Below are positions 40,762-50,387 of a stretch of DNA of 60,312 nt, piece by piece. The stretch is from Candidatus Rokuibacteriota bacterium. GTDB lineage: Bacteria > Methylomirabilota > Methylomirabilia > Rokubacteriales > CSP1-6. Position 1 is the stretch's first letter, and every line of letters starts with the position of its first letter. Location: assembly GCA_003220315.1 (NCBI GenBank), contig QHSA01000132.1, positions 1 through 60,312 on the forward strand, written 5' to 3'. The position numbers were made by a program, and so were the translations under genes. The notes beneath the pieces are model-generated. The model was not told the origin of the DNA and searched no databases. It worked only from the letters and a program-made list of their open reading frames with translations.

Positions 40762-43024
40762 GACCGCGGGGCGACTCCGTCTCATCATTGTGGTCGCTCT
40801 CTTGGCCCCGCTCGCCCCGGTGTCACCCTCCGCGGCGCAGCGGCCCCAGCAGCGCCCGATCATCGTCAAGGAGATCGCGGTCGAGGGCGCGCGGAGGGTC
40901 CAGGAGGCCGTCGTGCTCGGCCGGGTCAAGACCACCGTCGGCTCTCCCTTCAACCCGACCCTCCTCTCCGAGGACATCCGGTCGATCTTCGGCCTGGGCT
41001 TCTTCGACGACGTGCAGGTGCGGGTCGAGGACTTCGAGGGCGGGGTGAAGGTGACGTTCGTCGTCAACGAACGGCCGTTCGTCCGGGACGTCGACTTCGC
41101 CGGGAACAAGGCCGTGAAGACCACGGAGCTCCAGGACAAGGTCGATCTCAAGCTGGGCAGCGTCTACAACCCGGTAGACGTCCAGCGCGCCGTCGAGAAG
41201 CTCAGGGACTTCTACGAGGACGAGGGGTATTTCGAGGTCCAGGTGACGCCGAACGTCGAGAAGTTTCCCGACGGTGACGTTCGCGTGGTGTTCAGCATCG
41301 TCGAGGGTCGTCAGATCAAGATCGACAGGATCCTCTTCAAGGGCAACAAGGGGCTCACGGAGAGCGAGCTCAAGGACGCGCTCGCGACCCGAGAGCGACA
41401 GTACTTCATCCTCCGCGGCAAGGTGCAGCGCCAGCGACTCGACGAGGACGTCGAGCGAATCATTCAGCTCTACAACGACCACGGCTACGTCCAGGCCCGC
41501 GTCGAGTCCACCGATGTGGCCGTGGACCGTGAGAAGGCGCGCGTGACGGTCACCTTCACGGTCGTCGAGGGACCGCAGTTCAAGGTCGGCGAGGTCAAGC
41601 TCAACGGGATCACGCTCTTCCCCGAGCAGGAGGTCCGGCGCCAGCTGAAGGTGAAGCCCGGGGACGTGTTCTCGCGGTCGAAGCTGCGCGAGAGCCTCAG
41701 GGGCATCGAGAACCTCTACGGCACCATCGGCCGCGCATCGGTGGACGTCGTCCCCAAGACGGAGCAGGTCCCCGGCCAGAACGTCATCAACATCACGTTC
41801 GACATCACCGAGGGGCCCGAGGTGTTCGTCGAGCGTATCAACATCAGCGGCAACGTCCGCAGCCAGGACAAGATCCTCCGCCGCGAGATCCCGCTCCACG
41901 AGGGGGACCTCTACACGCTGCAGAAGAAGGACCGGGCCCGCCAGAAGCTCGTGAACCTCGGCTACTTCGAAAAAGTCGAGGTCACCACCCAACCAGGGTC
42001 GGACAAGACGAAGATCATCGTCAACGTCGAGGTCACCGAGCGCCCGACAGGCATCTTCAGCCTCGGCGGCGGCTTCTCGTCGGTGGACAGCTTCGTCGGC
42101 ACCATCGACCTCGCGCAGCGTAACTTCCTCGGGCGTGGCTGGGAGGTCGCCGTGCGTCTGCGCGGTGGCGGCAGGACACAGCAAGGGGTGATCAGCTTCA
42201 CGGATCCGTGGCTGTTCGATCGCCCCCTCTCCGGGGGATTCGACCTGTACAGCAACACGCGGCAGTACACCGAGTATCGCTACGAGACGCTGGGAACCGC
42301 GCTCCGGCTGGGTCACCCGTTCCTCGAGTACTGGCGGTGGACCCTCGGCTACCGGGCGTCGCGCGACCGGATCAGCAACCTCAGCGACGTCGCGGCGCTG
42401 TCGGCAGAGCTCCAAGACCAGAAGGGGGTCCAGGTGACCTCGGCGGTGTCGGGAGGAGTGGGGCGCGACAGTCGCGACAACGTCATCGCGCCGACGAAGG
42501 GCGGACAGAGCAACGTGTCGGCGGAGTTCGCCGGACTCGGCGGTGATTCGAAGTACGTGAAGACCGGAGTGTTTACGACCCAGTTCTACCCGGTCTGGTT
42601 CGGCCACGTCCTGGGCGGTCGCGTCGAGGCGGACTATGGCTTCGGCTGGGCCGATAAACCGCTGCCGCTTTTCGAGCGGTTCTATCTCGGCGGGCCCAAC
42701 ACGATCCGGAGCTTCAAGTTCCACACGATCTCGCCGAAAGACGACGCCGGTCAGCGAATCGGCGGCTCGACCCAGGTGCTCGGCAACGCGGAGTACATCA
42801 TCCCGCTGCCGTTCGGCTTCCGGCTCGCCGGGTTCTTTGATGTCGGTAACGTGTACGGGTTCGGGACGAAGTTCGATCTGACGGATCTGAAGAAGGGGGT
42901 CGGCGGCGGGATCCGGTGGCAGTCGCCGTTCGGGCCGATCCGCGTCGACTACGGGATCAACCCGGACCGCAAGGCCGGCGAGGACTTCGGCGCGTTCAAC
43001 TTCTCGGTAGGCACGCCGTTCTAG
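40757..43024 (+). CDS. bamA: outer membrane protein assembly factor BamA
   Basis: A 755-residue outer-membrane protein that inserts beta-barrels. A signal peptide (to about SAAQ, residue 28) precedes five POTRA domains (about 35-425) and a 16-strand Omp85 barrel. FYLGGPNTIRSFKFHTISP is the conserved lid-lock region, and the chain ends in Phe (FSVGTPF), the usual barrel signal. The skp and lpx genes that follow are its standard neighbours. Confidence 0.95.
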   Translation: MSTAGRLRLIIVVALLAPLAPVSPSAAQRPQQRPIIVKEIAVEGARRVQEAVVLGRVKTTVGSPFNPTLLSEDIRSIFGLGFFDDVQVRVEDFEGGVKVTFVVNERPFVRDVDFAGNKAVKTTELQDKVDLKLGSVYNPVDVQRAVEKLRDFYEDEGYFEVQVTPNVEKFPDGDVRVVFSIVEGRQIKIDRILFKGNKGLTESELKDALATRERQYFILRGKVQRQRLDEDVERIIQLYNDHGYVQARVESTDVAVDREKARVTVTFTVVEGPQFKVGEVKLNGITLFPEQEVRRQLKVKPGDVFSRSKLRESLRGIENLYGTIGRASVDVVPKTEQVPGQNVINITFDITEGPEVFVERINISGNVRSQDKILRREIPLHEGDLYTLQKKDRARQKLVNLGYFEKVEVTTQPGSDKTKIIVNVEVTERPTGIFSLGGGFSSVDSFVGTIDLAQRNFLGRGWEVAVRLRGGGRTQQGVISFTDPWLFDRPLSGGFDLYSNTRQYTEYRYETLGTALRLGHPFLEYWRWTLGYRASRDRISNLSDVAALSAELQDQKGVQVTSAVSGGVGRDSRDNVIAPTKGGQSNVSAEFAGLGGDSKYVKTGVFTTQFYPVWFGHVLGGRVEADYGFGWADKPLPLFERFYLGGPNTIRSFKFHTISPKDDAGQRIGGSTQVLGNAEYIIPLPFGFRLAGFFDVGNVYGFGTKFDLTDLKKGVGGGIRWQSPFGPIRVDYGINPDRKAGEDFGAFNFSVGTPF

Positions 43025-43034
43025 GAGGGGTGAC

Positions 43035-43580
43035 ATGCGGGCCCGGCAGAATGCATTGACGCTGACGGCCGTCCTCGTCGTCGCGGTCTCTCCACCGGCG
43101 TGGTCGCAGTCGCCGGTGGCCCGGATCGCGTTCATCGACGTCCAGCGTGTCCTGGTCCGCTCCGCGGCGGGCGTCGCGGCCCGCGATCAGCTCGAGCGCG
43201 AGAAGGCGGGGATGCAGCAGAAGATGGACGCCAAGCGTAAGGAGCTGGAGATGCTGCGCGACGAGCTGGAGAAGAAAGGGCCGCTGATGACGGCGGAGGC
43301 GCGCCGCGACAAGCAGGATGCGTTCGAACGCAACCGCCGTGACGCCGCGCGCCTGGCCGACGACCTCCAGAAGGAGCTCGAGAAGAAGGAGCAGCAACTC
43401 CTGCAGCGCGTGCTCCAGGACCTGTCCGGCGTCATCGAGAAGATCGGCAAGGAGCGCGGGTTGGTGTTGATCGTCGAGAAGCGCGGCGCGGCCGTCCTCT
43501 ACGGCGCGCCCGAGGCGGACCTGACCGACGAGATCATCCGGGCGTACGATCAGCAGAACGCGGGCAAGGACAAAAAGTAG
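43035..43580 (+). CDS. skp: periplasmic chaperone Skp/OmpH
   Basis: A 181-residue exported chaperone that shields unfolded outer-membrane proteins. The signal peptide (to about AWSQ) is followed by [17 protein letters not shown] and a long charged coiled coil (about 50-140) forming the tentacle. It ends in a polar Lys-rich tail. It starts 10 nt after bamA and lies 7 nt before lpxD. Confidence 0.9.
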   Translation: MRARQNALTLTAVLVVAVSPPAWSQSPVARIAFIDVQRVLVRSAAGVAARDQLEREKAGMQQKMDAKRKELEMLRDELEKKGPLMTAEARRDKQDAFERNRRDAARLADDLQKELEKKEQQLLQRVLQDLSGVIEKIGKERGLVLIVEKRGAAVLYGAPEADLTDEIIRAYDQQNAGKDKK

Positions 43581-43587
43581 GCGGCCG

Positions 43588-44640
43588 ATGGCCATGGGAG
43601 CCGGGTTCACCCTTCGTGAGCTCGCCCGCGCCCTCCACGCCACGCTGGAGGGCGACGCGGCAGCCGTCGTGATCGGGGTCGCGCCGCTCGAGAGCGCGGG
43701 CCCCGATCAGATTTCTTTCCTTGTCGACGCTCGCTACGTCGAGGCGGCGAAGGCCTCGCGCGCGGGCGCCTTCCTGGCGGGGCCCGAGGTGTCGGGCCTG
43801 CCCGCCCCGGTGCTGCGCGTGCCCGCGCCCCAGCAGGCGCTGATCGAGCTGCTCACCCTGTTCCACCCGCCCGCGGAGGCGGTCGCCGGCGTCGCCCCGT
43901 CAGCAGTCGTCGCCCGCGACGCGAGCGTCGCGCCGACCGCCACGGTCGGGGCGCTCGCCGTGATCGAGTCGGGCGCCGTCATCGGGCCCCACGTCAGGAT
44001 CGGTCCGCTGGCGTTCGTCGGGGCGGGCGCCGAGGTCGGCGAGGCGTCGGTCGTGCACGCGCGCGTGGCCGTCTGCGCCCGGGTGAGGCTCGGCAAGCGC
44101 GTCGTGGTCCACCCGGGCGCGGTGATCGGCGCCGACGGCTTCGGCTACGCCTTCGACGGCGAAGCGCACCGGAAGATCCCGCAGGTCGGCTCCGTGGTGG
44201 TCGAGGACGACGTCGAGATCGGCGCCAACGCGACCGTCGACCGTGCCACCCTGGGGCAGACGATCATCCGCCGCGGGACCAAGATCGACAACCTCGTGCA
44301 GATCGGTCACAACGTCGAGATCGGCGAGCACTCGATCATCGTCGCCCAGGTGGGGATCTCCGGGTCGTGCCGGGTCGGCCGGGGTGTCGTGCTCGCCGGC
44401 CAGGTGGGCGTCGCCGACCATCTCACGATCGGTGACGGCGCTGTCGTCGCCGCGCAATCGGGCCTCGCCCGCGACGTCGCGCCGGGCGAGAAGGTGTTCG
44501 GCACGCCGGCGCGCCCGCTGATCGAGGCCAAGCGCATCTTCGTCCTCGAGGGTGAGCTGCCGGAGCTCGCGCGGCGCCTGCGCAGCGCGGAGCGGCGGCT
44601 CGCGCAGCTCGAGGCGCGGCTCGGCGCGGGAGGCGCCTGA
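43588..44640 (+). CDS. lpxD: UDP-3-O-acylglucosamine N-acyltransferase LpxD
   Basis: A 350-residue left-handed beta-helix enzyme adding the second acyl chain in lipid A synthesis. The amino-terminal uridine-binding domain ([16 protein letters not shown]) is followed by hexapeptide repeats, the catalytic His region ([23 protein letters not shown]) and a C-terminal helix. No fabZ gene separates it from lpxA, unlike many genomes. TGATG couples it to lpxA. Confidence 0.95.
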   Translation: MAMGAGFTLRELARALHATLEGDAAAVVIGVAPLESAGPDQISFLVDARYVEAAKASRAGAFLAGPEVSGLPAPVLRVPAPQQALIELLTLFHPPAEAVAGVAPSAVVARDASVAPTATVGALAVIESGAVIGPHVRIGPLAFVGAGAEVGEASVVHARVAVCARVRLGKRVVVHPGAVIGADGFGYAFDGEAHRKIPQVGSVVVEDDVEIGANATVDRATLGQTIIRRGTKIDNLVQIGHNVEIGEHSIIVAQVGISGSCRVGRGVVLAGQVGVADHLTIGDGAVVAAQSGLARDVAPGEKVFGTPARPLIEAKRIFVLEGELPELARRLRSAERRLAQLEARLGAGGA

Positions 44641-45482
44641 TGGCCGACGCCGTCCATCCGACCGCGCTCGTCGACCCCGGGGCGCGAGTCCATCCGGCGG
44701 CCAGAATCGGTGCGTTCTCGATCATCGGGCCCGCGGTGACGGTCGGCGCCGACGTGGAGATCGGTCACCACTGTGTGCTCGAGGGGCGCGTGGAGCTCGC
44801 GCCCGGCGTGAAGATCGGCCACGGCTCCATCCTGGGTGGCCGGCCGCAAGACTTGAAATTCAAGGAGGGCACCCCCTCCGGGGTCAGGATCGGTGCCAAG
44901 ACCGTGGTTCGCGAGTACGTGACGATCCACCGCGCGACGCGTGCCGACGGATGGACCGACGTCGGCGCCGGCTGCCTCGTCATGGCCATGAGCCACATCG
45001 CCCACGATTGCAAGGTCGGCGACGGCGCGATCATCATCAACTACGCCGGGATCACGGGTCACTGCGAGATCGGCGAGTGCGCGACGATCGGCGGGCTCAC
45101 GGGCATGGTGCCCTTCACGCGAATCGGCGCCTACGCCTACGTAGGTGGTGTGTCGAAGGTGAACGCGGACGTGCCACCCTACATGCTCGTCGACGGGAGC
45201 CCGGCGGTCGTCCGCGGGGTCAACGTCGTCGGGCTCCGGCGCGCCGGGATGCCCGCCGCCGAGCGCCGGGTGCTCCAGGACGCGTACCGTCTCCTCTATC
45301 GCTCGGGGCTCGCCCCCCAGAAGGCGCTCGAGCGGATCCGGAGCGAGCTGCCCGCGTTGCCGCCCGTCGTCCGGCTCTCGGAATTCATCGCGGGCGCACG
45401 GCACGGGGTTTGCGGCCCGCCACGGCGCGGCGCGGGCGAGGGAGGCGACGTCACGCCCGAGCCCGAGAGCGAGCGGGTGTGA
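44640..45482 (+). CDS. lpxA: UDP-N-acetylglucosamine acyltransferase LpxA (UDP-GlcNAc or its 3-amino analogue)
   Basis: A 280-residue hexapeptide-repeat acyltransferase catalysing the first lipid A step. The catalytic His lies in MAMSHIAHDCKVGDGAIIIN, and GGRPQDLKFKEGTPSGVRIG is the substrate loop. The helical C-terminal domain ends in a glycine/proline-rich tail. The adjacent GnnA-like gene raises the option that the acceptor is the 3-amino sugar. The stop overlaps the next gene (GTGA). Confidence 0.94.
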   Translation: MADAVHPTALVDPGARVHPAARIGAFSIIGPAVTVGADVEIGHHCVLEGRVELAPGVKIGHGSILGGRPQDLKFKEGTPSGVRIGAKTVVREYVTIHRATRADGWTDVGAGCLVMAMSHIAHDCKVGDGAIIINYAGITGHCEIGECATIGGLTGMVPFTRIGAYAYVGGVSKVNADVPPYMLVDGSPAVVRGVNVVGLRRAGMPAAERRVLQDAYRLLYRSGLAPQKALERIRSELPALPPVVRLSEFIAGARHGVCGPPRRGAGEGGDVTPEPESERV

Positions 45483-46510
45483 TCGCGCACGCGGACGGGC
45501 GGCTGCGCGCGGGCGTGGTGGGCGCGGGCCACATGGGCCAGTACCACATCCTCGTCTACGCCGAGCTGTGGGACATCGAGCTCGCCGGCGTGGTCGACGT
45601 GGATCGCGACCGCGCCACGCGGGTCGCCGCGCACTACGACACGCGTGCGTTCGCCGACCATCGCGACCTGATCGGCCGAGTCGACCTCGTGAGCGTCGCG
45701 GTGCCGACCGAGCAGCACTTTCAGGTCGCGAGCGACTTCCTCGAGGCGGGGGTGAGCGTGCTTCTGGAGAAGCCGATCACGCCGACGCTCGAGGAGGCGC
45801 GCGAGCTGTTTGCGATCGCGCGCCGCACCGGCGCCATCCTCCACGTCGGCCACGTCGAGCGGTTCAACGGCGCCGTGCAGGAGCTCAAGAAGATCGTCGA
45901 GGCGCCGCTCCTCGTCGAGTCGCGCCGGCTCGGCCCCTTCGAGCCGCGTGTCCAGAAGGACACGGTCGTGATGGACCTGATGATCCACGACCTCGACATC
46001 GTCCTGGGCCTCGTCGACTCGCCACCGCGGCGCCTGACGGCGATGGGCGCGACGGTGCACTCGGGGTCGGTGGACGTGGCGACCGTGCAGATCGCGTTCG
46101 AGTCCGGGACGCTCGCGATCATCACGGCGAGCCGCGCGACCGAGGAGAAGATCCGCACGCTCGCGGTCACGCAGCCGGACGCGTACGTCGTCCTCGACTA
46201 CTCCGAGCAGGACATCCGCATCCACCGACGCGCCGCGCAGGAGTACACGCTGAACAGGGAGTCGATCCGCTACCGCCGCGCCTCCTTCGTCGAGCACGTC
46301 CAGGTGCACAAGGACAATCCGCTGAAGCTCGAGATCCTCCACCTCGCCCGGGCGGTGAAGCGGGCGCGTGCGGGGCAGCCGGGCGTCTTGGCACCGGAGG
46401 AGGACGTTCGCTCGCTGGCGATCGCCCTCGAGATCGAGCGTATGATCCGGGACGGGCGCGGCGAGGTCGTCTACCCGAGCACCCTGCCGTGGAGCGATCA
46501 CTCGGCCTGA
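45479..46510 (+). CDS. Gfo/Idh/MocA oxidoreductase, GnnA-like
   Basis: A 343-residue NAD(P)-dependent sugar oxidoreductase. The Rossmann fold begins with VVGAGHMGQYH. EKPITPTLEEA carries the conserved Lys of the family, and HVGHVERFNGAV and MDLMIHDLDIVLGLV carry the downstream catalytic His. Its place between lpxA and lpxI matches gnnA, whose product oxidises UDP-GlcNAc at C3 so an aminotransferase (GnnB) can make the 3-amino sugar used in lipid A. No GnnB is present in the window, so the assignment is by context. GTG 45479 overlaps the lpxA stop. Confidence 0.8.
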   Translation: MIAHADGRLRAGVVGAGHMGQYHILVYAELWDIELAGVVDVDRDRATRVAAHYDTRAFADHRDLIGRVDLVSVAVPTEQHFQVASDFLEAGVSVLLEKPITPTLEEARELFAIARRTGAILHVGHVERFNGAVQELKKIVEAPLLVESRRLGPFEPRVQKDTVVMDLMIHDLDIVLGLVDSPPRRLTAMGATVHSGSVDVATVQIAFESGTLAIITASRATEEKIRTLAVTQPDAYVVLDYSEQDIRIHRRAAQEYTLNRESIRYRRASFVEHVQVHKDNPLKLEILHLARAVKRARAGQPGVLAPEEDVRSLAIALEIERMIRDGRGEVVYPSTLPWSDHSA

Positions 46511-47286
46511 TGTGTGGCGCCGGTCCGCTGCCGGCGCGCATGGCGACGGAGGCCCGGCGCCAGGGTTGGCGCGTCGTGGCGTTTGCCTTCGACGACGCCC
46601 CCGGCGTCGGTCCCTCCGCCGACCGCGTGATCCCGAGTCGGGTCACCGAGCTCGGCGCCGTGCTCCAGGCGCTCCGCGAGGAGGACGTCGGGGCAGTTCT
46701 GCTCGGCGGGAAGTTCTGGTTCCGGGACGTGCTCGGCGCCCGCCGGGCCGACTCGACATTTGCGGGGATGGCGGAGCGCGCGGGTACTTTGACGGACGTG
46801 CGAATCCTCGACGCGATCGTGCAGACGCTGGCGGAGATGGAGATCACGCTCCTCGATCAGCGCGGGTTCCTGGGCGACGGCCTGGCCGCGGCGGGCTGCT
46901 GGTCGGCGCGAGCGCCGACGGGAGAGGAGCGGGCCGACATCGAGCACGGCCTGAGCCTCGCTCGTGAGGCGGCGGAGGCGCGAATCGGCCAGACCGTCGT
47001 GCTCCGCCGGGGGGCGGTCGCGGCCGTCGAGGCCCTCGAAGGGACCACCGAAGCGATCCGGCGCGGCACCGCACTCGCCGGGCCGGGCGCGGTGATCGTC
47101 AAGGCGGTGGCGCCCAGCCACGACTACCGTTTCGACACGCCCGTGGTCGGCCCGGAGAGCCTTGCGGCCGCCGCGGACGGCCGCGCGTCGGTGGTGGCCA
47201 TCGAGGCTGGACGTGTGCTGGTCGTCGACAGGGAGGCGAGCCTGCGGCACGCCGACCTGGTCGGGATGGCGTTCGTCGGTGTCTAG
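46489..47286 (+). CDS. lpxI: UDP-2,3-diacylglucosamine pyrophosphatase LpxI
   Basis: A 265-residue DUF1009 enzyme that hydrolyses UDP-diacylglucosamine to lipid X, replacing LpxH. MERSLGLMCGAGPLPARMA at the start, LLDQRGFLGD in the middle and HDYRFDTPVVGPESL with the likely catalytic Asp at the end are family features. GTG 46489 lies 22 nt inside the preceding gene. It precedes lpxB, as in alphaproteobacteria and other LpxI users. Confidence 0.92.
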   Translation: MERSLGLMCGAGPLPARMATEARRQGWRVVAFAFDDAPGVGPSADRVIPSRVTELGAVLQALREEDVGAVLLGGKFWFRDVLGARRADSTFAGMAERAGTLTDVRILDAIVQTLAEMEITLLDQRGFLGDGLAAAGCWSARAPTGEERADIEHGLSLAREAAEARIGQTVVLRRGAVAAVEALEGTTEAIRRGTALAGPGAVIVKAVAPSHDYRFDTPVVGPESLAAAADGRASVVAIEAGRVLVVDREASLRHADLVGMAFVGV

Positions 47287-48439
47287 GGCGCCAGGCGACG
47301 CTCCGTCGATCATGCTCGCCGCTGGCGAGGCCTCGGGGGATCTGCACGGCGCGGCGCTGTGCCGGGCGCTCCGGGCAGAGGCGCCTGGGTACCGTCTCTA
47401 CGGGATGGGCGGCGCGCGCATGGCCGACGCTGGCATGGATCTGCTCGTCGACGTCACCGCCGCCGCGGTCGCCGGCGGGACCGAGGCGCTGAACCGAATC
47501 CCGGTGTTCTACCGCGCCTACCGGCGGCTCCGCAGGGCGCTCGATGGCGCCCGCCGGCCCCGCGTCCTCGTCGTGATCGACTCTCCCGAGTTCAACCTGC
47601 GCCTGGCGCGGGCGGCGCGTCGGGCGGGCGTCCCCGTCGTCTATTTCATCCCGCCCCAGGTCTGGGTGTGGCGGTCGTGGCGCGTCAAGACGATCCGCCG
47701 TGTGATCTCGCTCGTGCTCGCGGTCTTTCCGTTCGAGACTGCCCTCTATCGGCGCGCGGGCGTCCCCGTCGAGTTCGTCGGCCATCCGCTCCTCGACGCG
47801 CTCGCCGGCGCGCCCGACCGGGCGGCCGCGAGGCGCCAGCTCGGCCTCGACGACCGGGCGCTCGTGATCGGGCTTCTGCCCGGCAGTCGCCGCGAGGAGG
47901 TGGAGCGAGTGCTGCCCGCGATGCGCGAGGGAGTCACGGCCATCGGCGCGGCGCGACGCGAGGCGCGCTTCGTGCTCGCGCTGGCGCCGACGGTCGAGCT
48001 CACGGCGGTCGAGCGCCGGCTCGGCGCCGGGGGCCCGGTGGCGATCGCCCACGACCGGACCCACGCCGTGATGAGGGCGGCGGACCTGCTCCTGGTGGCC
48101 TCGGGCACGGCGACGCTCGAGGCGGCGCTGCTCGGCACGCCCATGGTCGTCTGCTACCGCGTGTCGCGCCTGACCGAGCTCATGGTCCGGTCGCTGATGC
48201 GCGTGCCGTGGATCAGCCTGCCGAACCTGACGCTCGGGCGCGCGGTCGTGCCGGAGCTCACCCAGGAGGCCGCGACGGGCGAGCGTCTCGGTCGCGAGGC
48301 CCTGCGGCTGCTCGACACCCCGGGCGCTCTGGACACTCAACGGGCCGCGTTCAGCGAGCTCCAGGGCCAGCTCGGCGCGCCCGGCGTCGGCGCGCGCGCC
48401 GCGCGCCTCGTGCTCTCCGAGGCGGGAGTGGTGTCGTGA
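47279..48439 (+). CDS. lpxB: lipid-A-disaccharide synthase LpxB
   Basis: A 386-residue GT-B enzyme joining lipid X and UDP-diacylglucosamine. AAGEASGDLHGAAL at the start, FIPPQVWVWRSWR, FVGHPLLDAL, LLPGSRREEVERVLP and ASGTATLEAALLGTPMVVCYR are its standard blocks. GTG 47279 overlaps the lpxI stop. The TGA overlaps the following GTG. Confidence 0.95.
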   Translation: MSRAPGDAPSIMLAAGEASGDLHGAALCRALRAEAPGYRLYGMGGARMADAGMDLLVDVTAAAVAGGTEALNRIPVFYRAYRRLRRALDGARRPRVLVVIDSPEFNLRLARAARRAGVPVVYFIPPQVWVWRSWRVKTIRRVISLVLAVFPFETALYRRAGVPVEFVGHPLLDALAGAPDRAAARRQLGLDDRALVIGLLPGSRREEVERVLPAMREGVTAIGAARREARFVLALAPTVELTAVERRLGAGGPVAIAHDRTHAVMRAADLLLVASGTATLEAALLGTPMVVCYRVSRLTELMVRSLMRVPWISLPNLTLGRAVVPELTQEAATGERLGREALRLLDTPGALDTQRAAFSELQGQLGAPGVGARAARLVLSEAGVVS

Positions 48440-49104
48440 GCGCGCTCGCCCGTGTCGCCGGCCCGCTGGCGCCGCCGATCGCCGCAACCCTCGTGCGAGT
48501 GCTCGGGACGACGCTCCGTCTGACCGTGGCGGGCACCGAGGCCGTGGGGCGCCACTGGGCCCCCGGCCGTCCCGTCATCTATGCCGTGTGGCACGGTCAG
48601 GTCCTCATGGTGCCGTGGATCAACGAGCGGCTCCGCGCGAGCCACGGCGCCCGGGCCGCGACGGTGCTCGTGAGTCGCTCCCGGGACGGGGAGATCGTGG
48701 CGCGCTATCTGTCCCGGTTCGGTCTCGACAGCGTGCGCGGCTCCACGTCGCGCGGCGGCCGTGAGGCGGGGCGCGCGCTCGTGGCGGCGGTGCGGCGCGG
48801 GCGCGACATCGCCGTCGTTCCCGACGGCCCGCGGGGGCCGCGCGGACAGCTCCAGCCCGGAGTGGTGACGCTCGCCGCGCTCACCGGTGCGCCGATCGTG
48901 CCGCTCGCCGTCGCGGCGCGGCCCGCGCTCCGGCTCCGGAGCTGGGACGCGTTCATGATCCCTTGGCCCTTCGCGCGATGCGCGGTCGTCTTCGGCCCGC
49001 CGATTCCGGTGGCGCGCGACGCCGAGCACGAGCGCGCCATGAAGGATGTCGCACGGCACCTCGACGACGCGACGGCCGCGGCCGAGAGGCTCTTGGCCGC
49101 GTGA
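48436..49104 (+). CDS. DUF374 lysophospholipid acyltransferase-like protein
   Basis: A 222-residue protein of the membrane acyltransferase superfamily found in lipid A/Kdo clusters. YAVWHGQVLMVPW holds the His of the H-x4-D-like motif, SRSRDGEIVARYLSRFG the second block, and PDGPRGPRGQLQPGV the substrate block. It may add a secondary acyl chain to lipid A or a phospholipid; classical LpxL is absent here. GTG 48436 overlaps lpxB and the TGATG couples it to the Kdo transferase. Confidence 0.82.
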   Translation: MSALARVAGPLAPPIAATLVRVLGTTLRLTVAGTEAVGRHWAPGRPVIYAVWHGQVLMVPWINERLRASHGARAATVLVSRSRDGEIVARYLSRFGLDSVRGSTSRGGREAGRALVAAVRRGRDIAVVPDGPRGPRGQLQPGVVTLAALTGAPIVPLAVAARPALRLRSWDAFMIPWPFARCAVVFGPPIPVARDAEHERAMKDVARHLDDATAAAERLLAA

Positions 49105-50387
49105 TGTACGCGCTCTACACGGCGGTGGTGCTCCTGGCGCTCGTGCTCTTCTACGCGCCGGCCGCGGTGGTCCGATTCGTGCGCCGCGGCGGGCGCCTCA
49201 ACGTGCGTGCGCGGCTCGGCTTCGGCGGCCCCAGGCGCCGCGCCCACGCGCGCGCCGCCTGGCTCCACGCCGTCTCCGTCGGTGAAGCCATCGCCGCCGC
49301 GCCGCTCGTCGACGGGCTCCGCCGGCTCTGCCCCGACCTGCCGCTGGTGGTGACGACGGTGACCGAGACCGGGGCGAGGGTCGTGCGTGAGCGCTACGCG
49401 CGGCTCGCGACCCACCGGTTCTTCCCGCTCGACCTCCCGTGGGCGACGCGGCGATTCGTCGCCGAGCTCGACCCGGCGTTCCTCGTGTGCATGGAGACCG
49501 AGCTCTGGCCGAACATGCTGCGGACCCTCGCCGCGCGGGGCGTGCCGGTCATGATCGCCAACGGAAGGATCTCGGATCGTTCGTACCGTCGGTACCACCT
49601 CCTGCGCGGCCTCATGCGCCCCGTCCTCGCCGACGTGCGGGTCTTCGCCATGCAGTCAGCCGAGGACGCGCGGCGGATCATCGCCCTCGGCGTCAGCCCG
49701 GAGCGCGTCGTCGTCACCGGCAACATCAAGCACGAGCCGCTGTCCGACACGGCGGGCTCGGCGGACCTCTGGCGCCGGCTGCTCGGCTTCGGGCCGAACC
49801 GCCGCGTGTGGATCGCGGGGAGCACGCATCGCGGCGAAGAGGAAATGGTGCTCGAGGCGCATCGCACGGCGCTCCGGGAGTGCCCCGAGCTCGCGCTGGT
49901 GATCGCGCCCCGTCATCCGGAGCGGGCGGAGGAGGTCCAGGCACTCGTCACCGGCCGAGGCTGGCCCGCGGTGCTCCGCAGCGAGCTCGGGCGCGCGCGC
50001 GGGCGGGACGCCGTCGTCGTGCTCGACACGGTCGGTGAGCTGGCGCCGCTCTACACCGTCGCCGACGTCGTCTTCGTCGGCGGGAGCCTCGTCCCCTTCG
50101 GCGGCCACAACATGCTGGAACCCGCCCTCCGGCGGAAGCCCGTGCTCATGGGGCCGCACACGGAGAACTTCCGGGAGTCGGCGGCGCTCCTCGAGGCGGC
50201 GGGCGCCGCGGTCGTGGTGCGAGACGCAGGGGAGCTCGGCCGTGAGCTCGCGCGGCTCCTCTCGGACGCGGGCCTCAGGGCCAAGCTCGGGGACGCGGCG
50301 TACGAAGCCGCGGCGTCGCACCGCGGCGCCGTGCGCGAGACGCTGGAGCTCGTCAGCCGCTTCCTGGTCCCGGGGGACCACCCGTGA
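49104..50387 (+). CDS. waaA: Kdo transferase WaaA (KdtA)
   Basis: A 427-residue membrane-anchored GT30 enzyme adding Kdo to lipid A precursor. The amino-terminal helix is followed by LHAVSVGEAIAAAPLVDGL (with the catalytic Glu), VCMETELWPNML, AGSTHRGEEEMVLEAH and FGGHNMLEPALRRKPVLMGPH. The order waaA then lpxK is typical. GTGA overlaps lpxK. Confidence 0.95.
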   Translation: MYALYTAVVLLALVLFYAPAAVVRFVRRGGRLNVRARLGFGGPRRRAHARAAWLHAVSVGEAIAAAPLVDGLRRLCPDLPLVVTTVTETGARVVRERYARLATHRFFPLDLPWATRRFVAELDPAFLVCMETELWPNMLRTLAARGVPVMIANGRISDRSYRRYHLLRGLMRPVLADVRVFAMQSAEDARRIIALGVSPERVVVTGNIKHEPLSDTAGSADLWRRLLGFGPNRRVWIAGSTHRGEEEMVLEAHRTALRECPELALVIAPRHPERAEEVQALVTGRGWPAVLRSELGRARGRDAVVVLDTVGELAPLYTVADVVFVGGSLVPFGGHNMLEPALRRKPVLMGPHTENFRESAALLEAAGAAVVVRDAGELGRELARLLSDAGLRAKLGDAAYEAAASHRGAVRETLELVSRFLVPGDHP

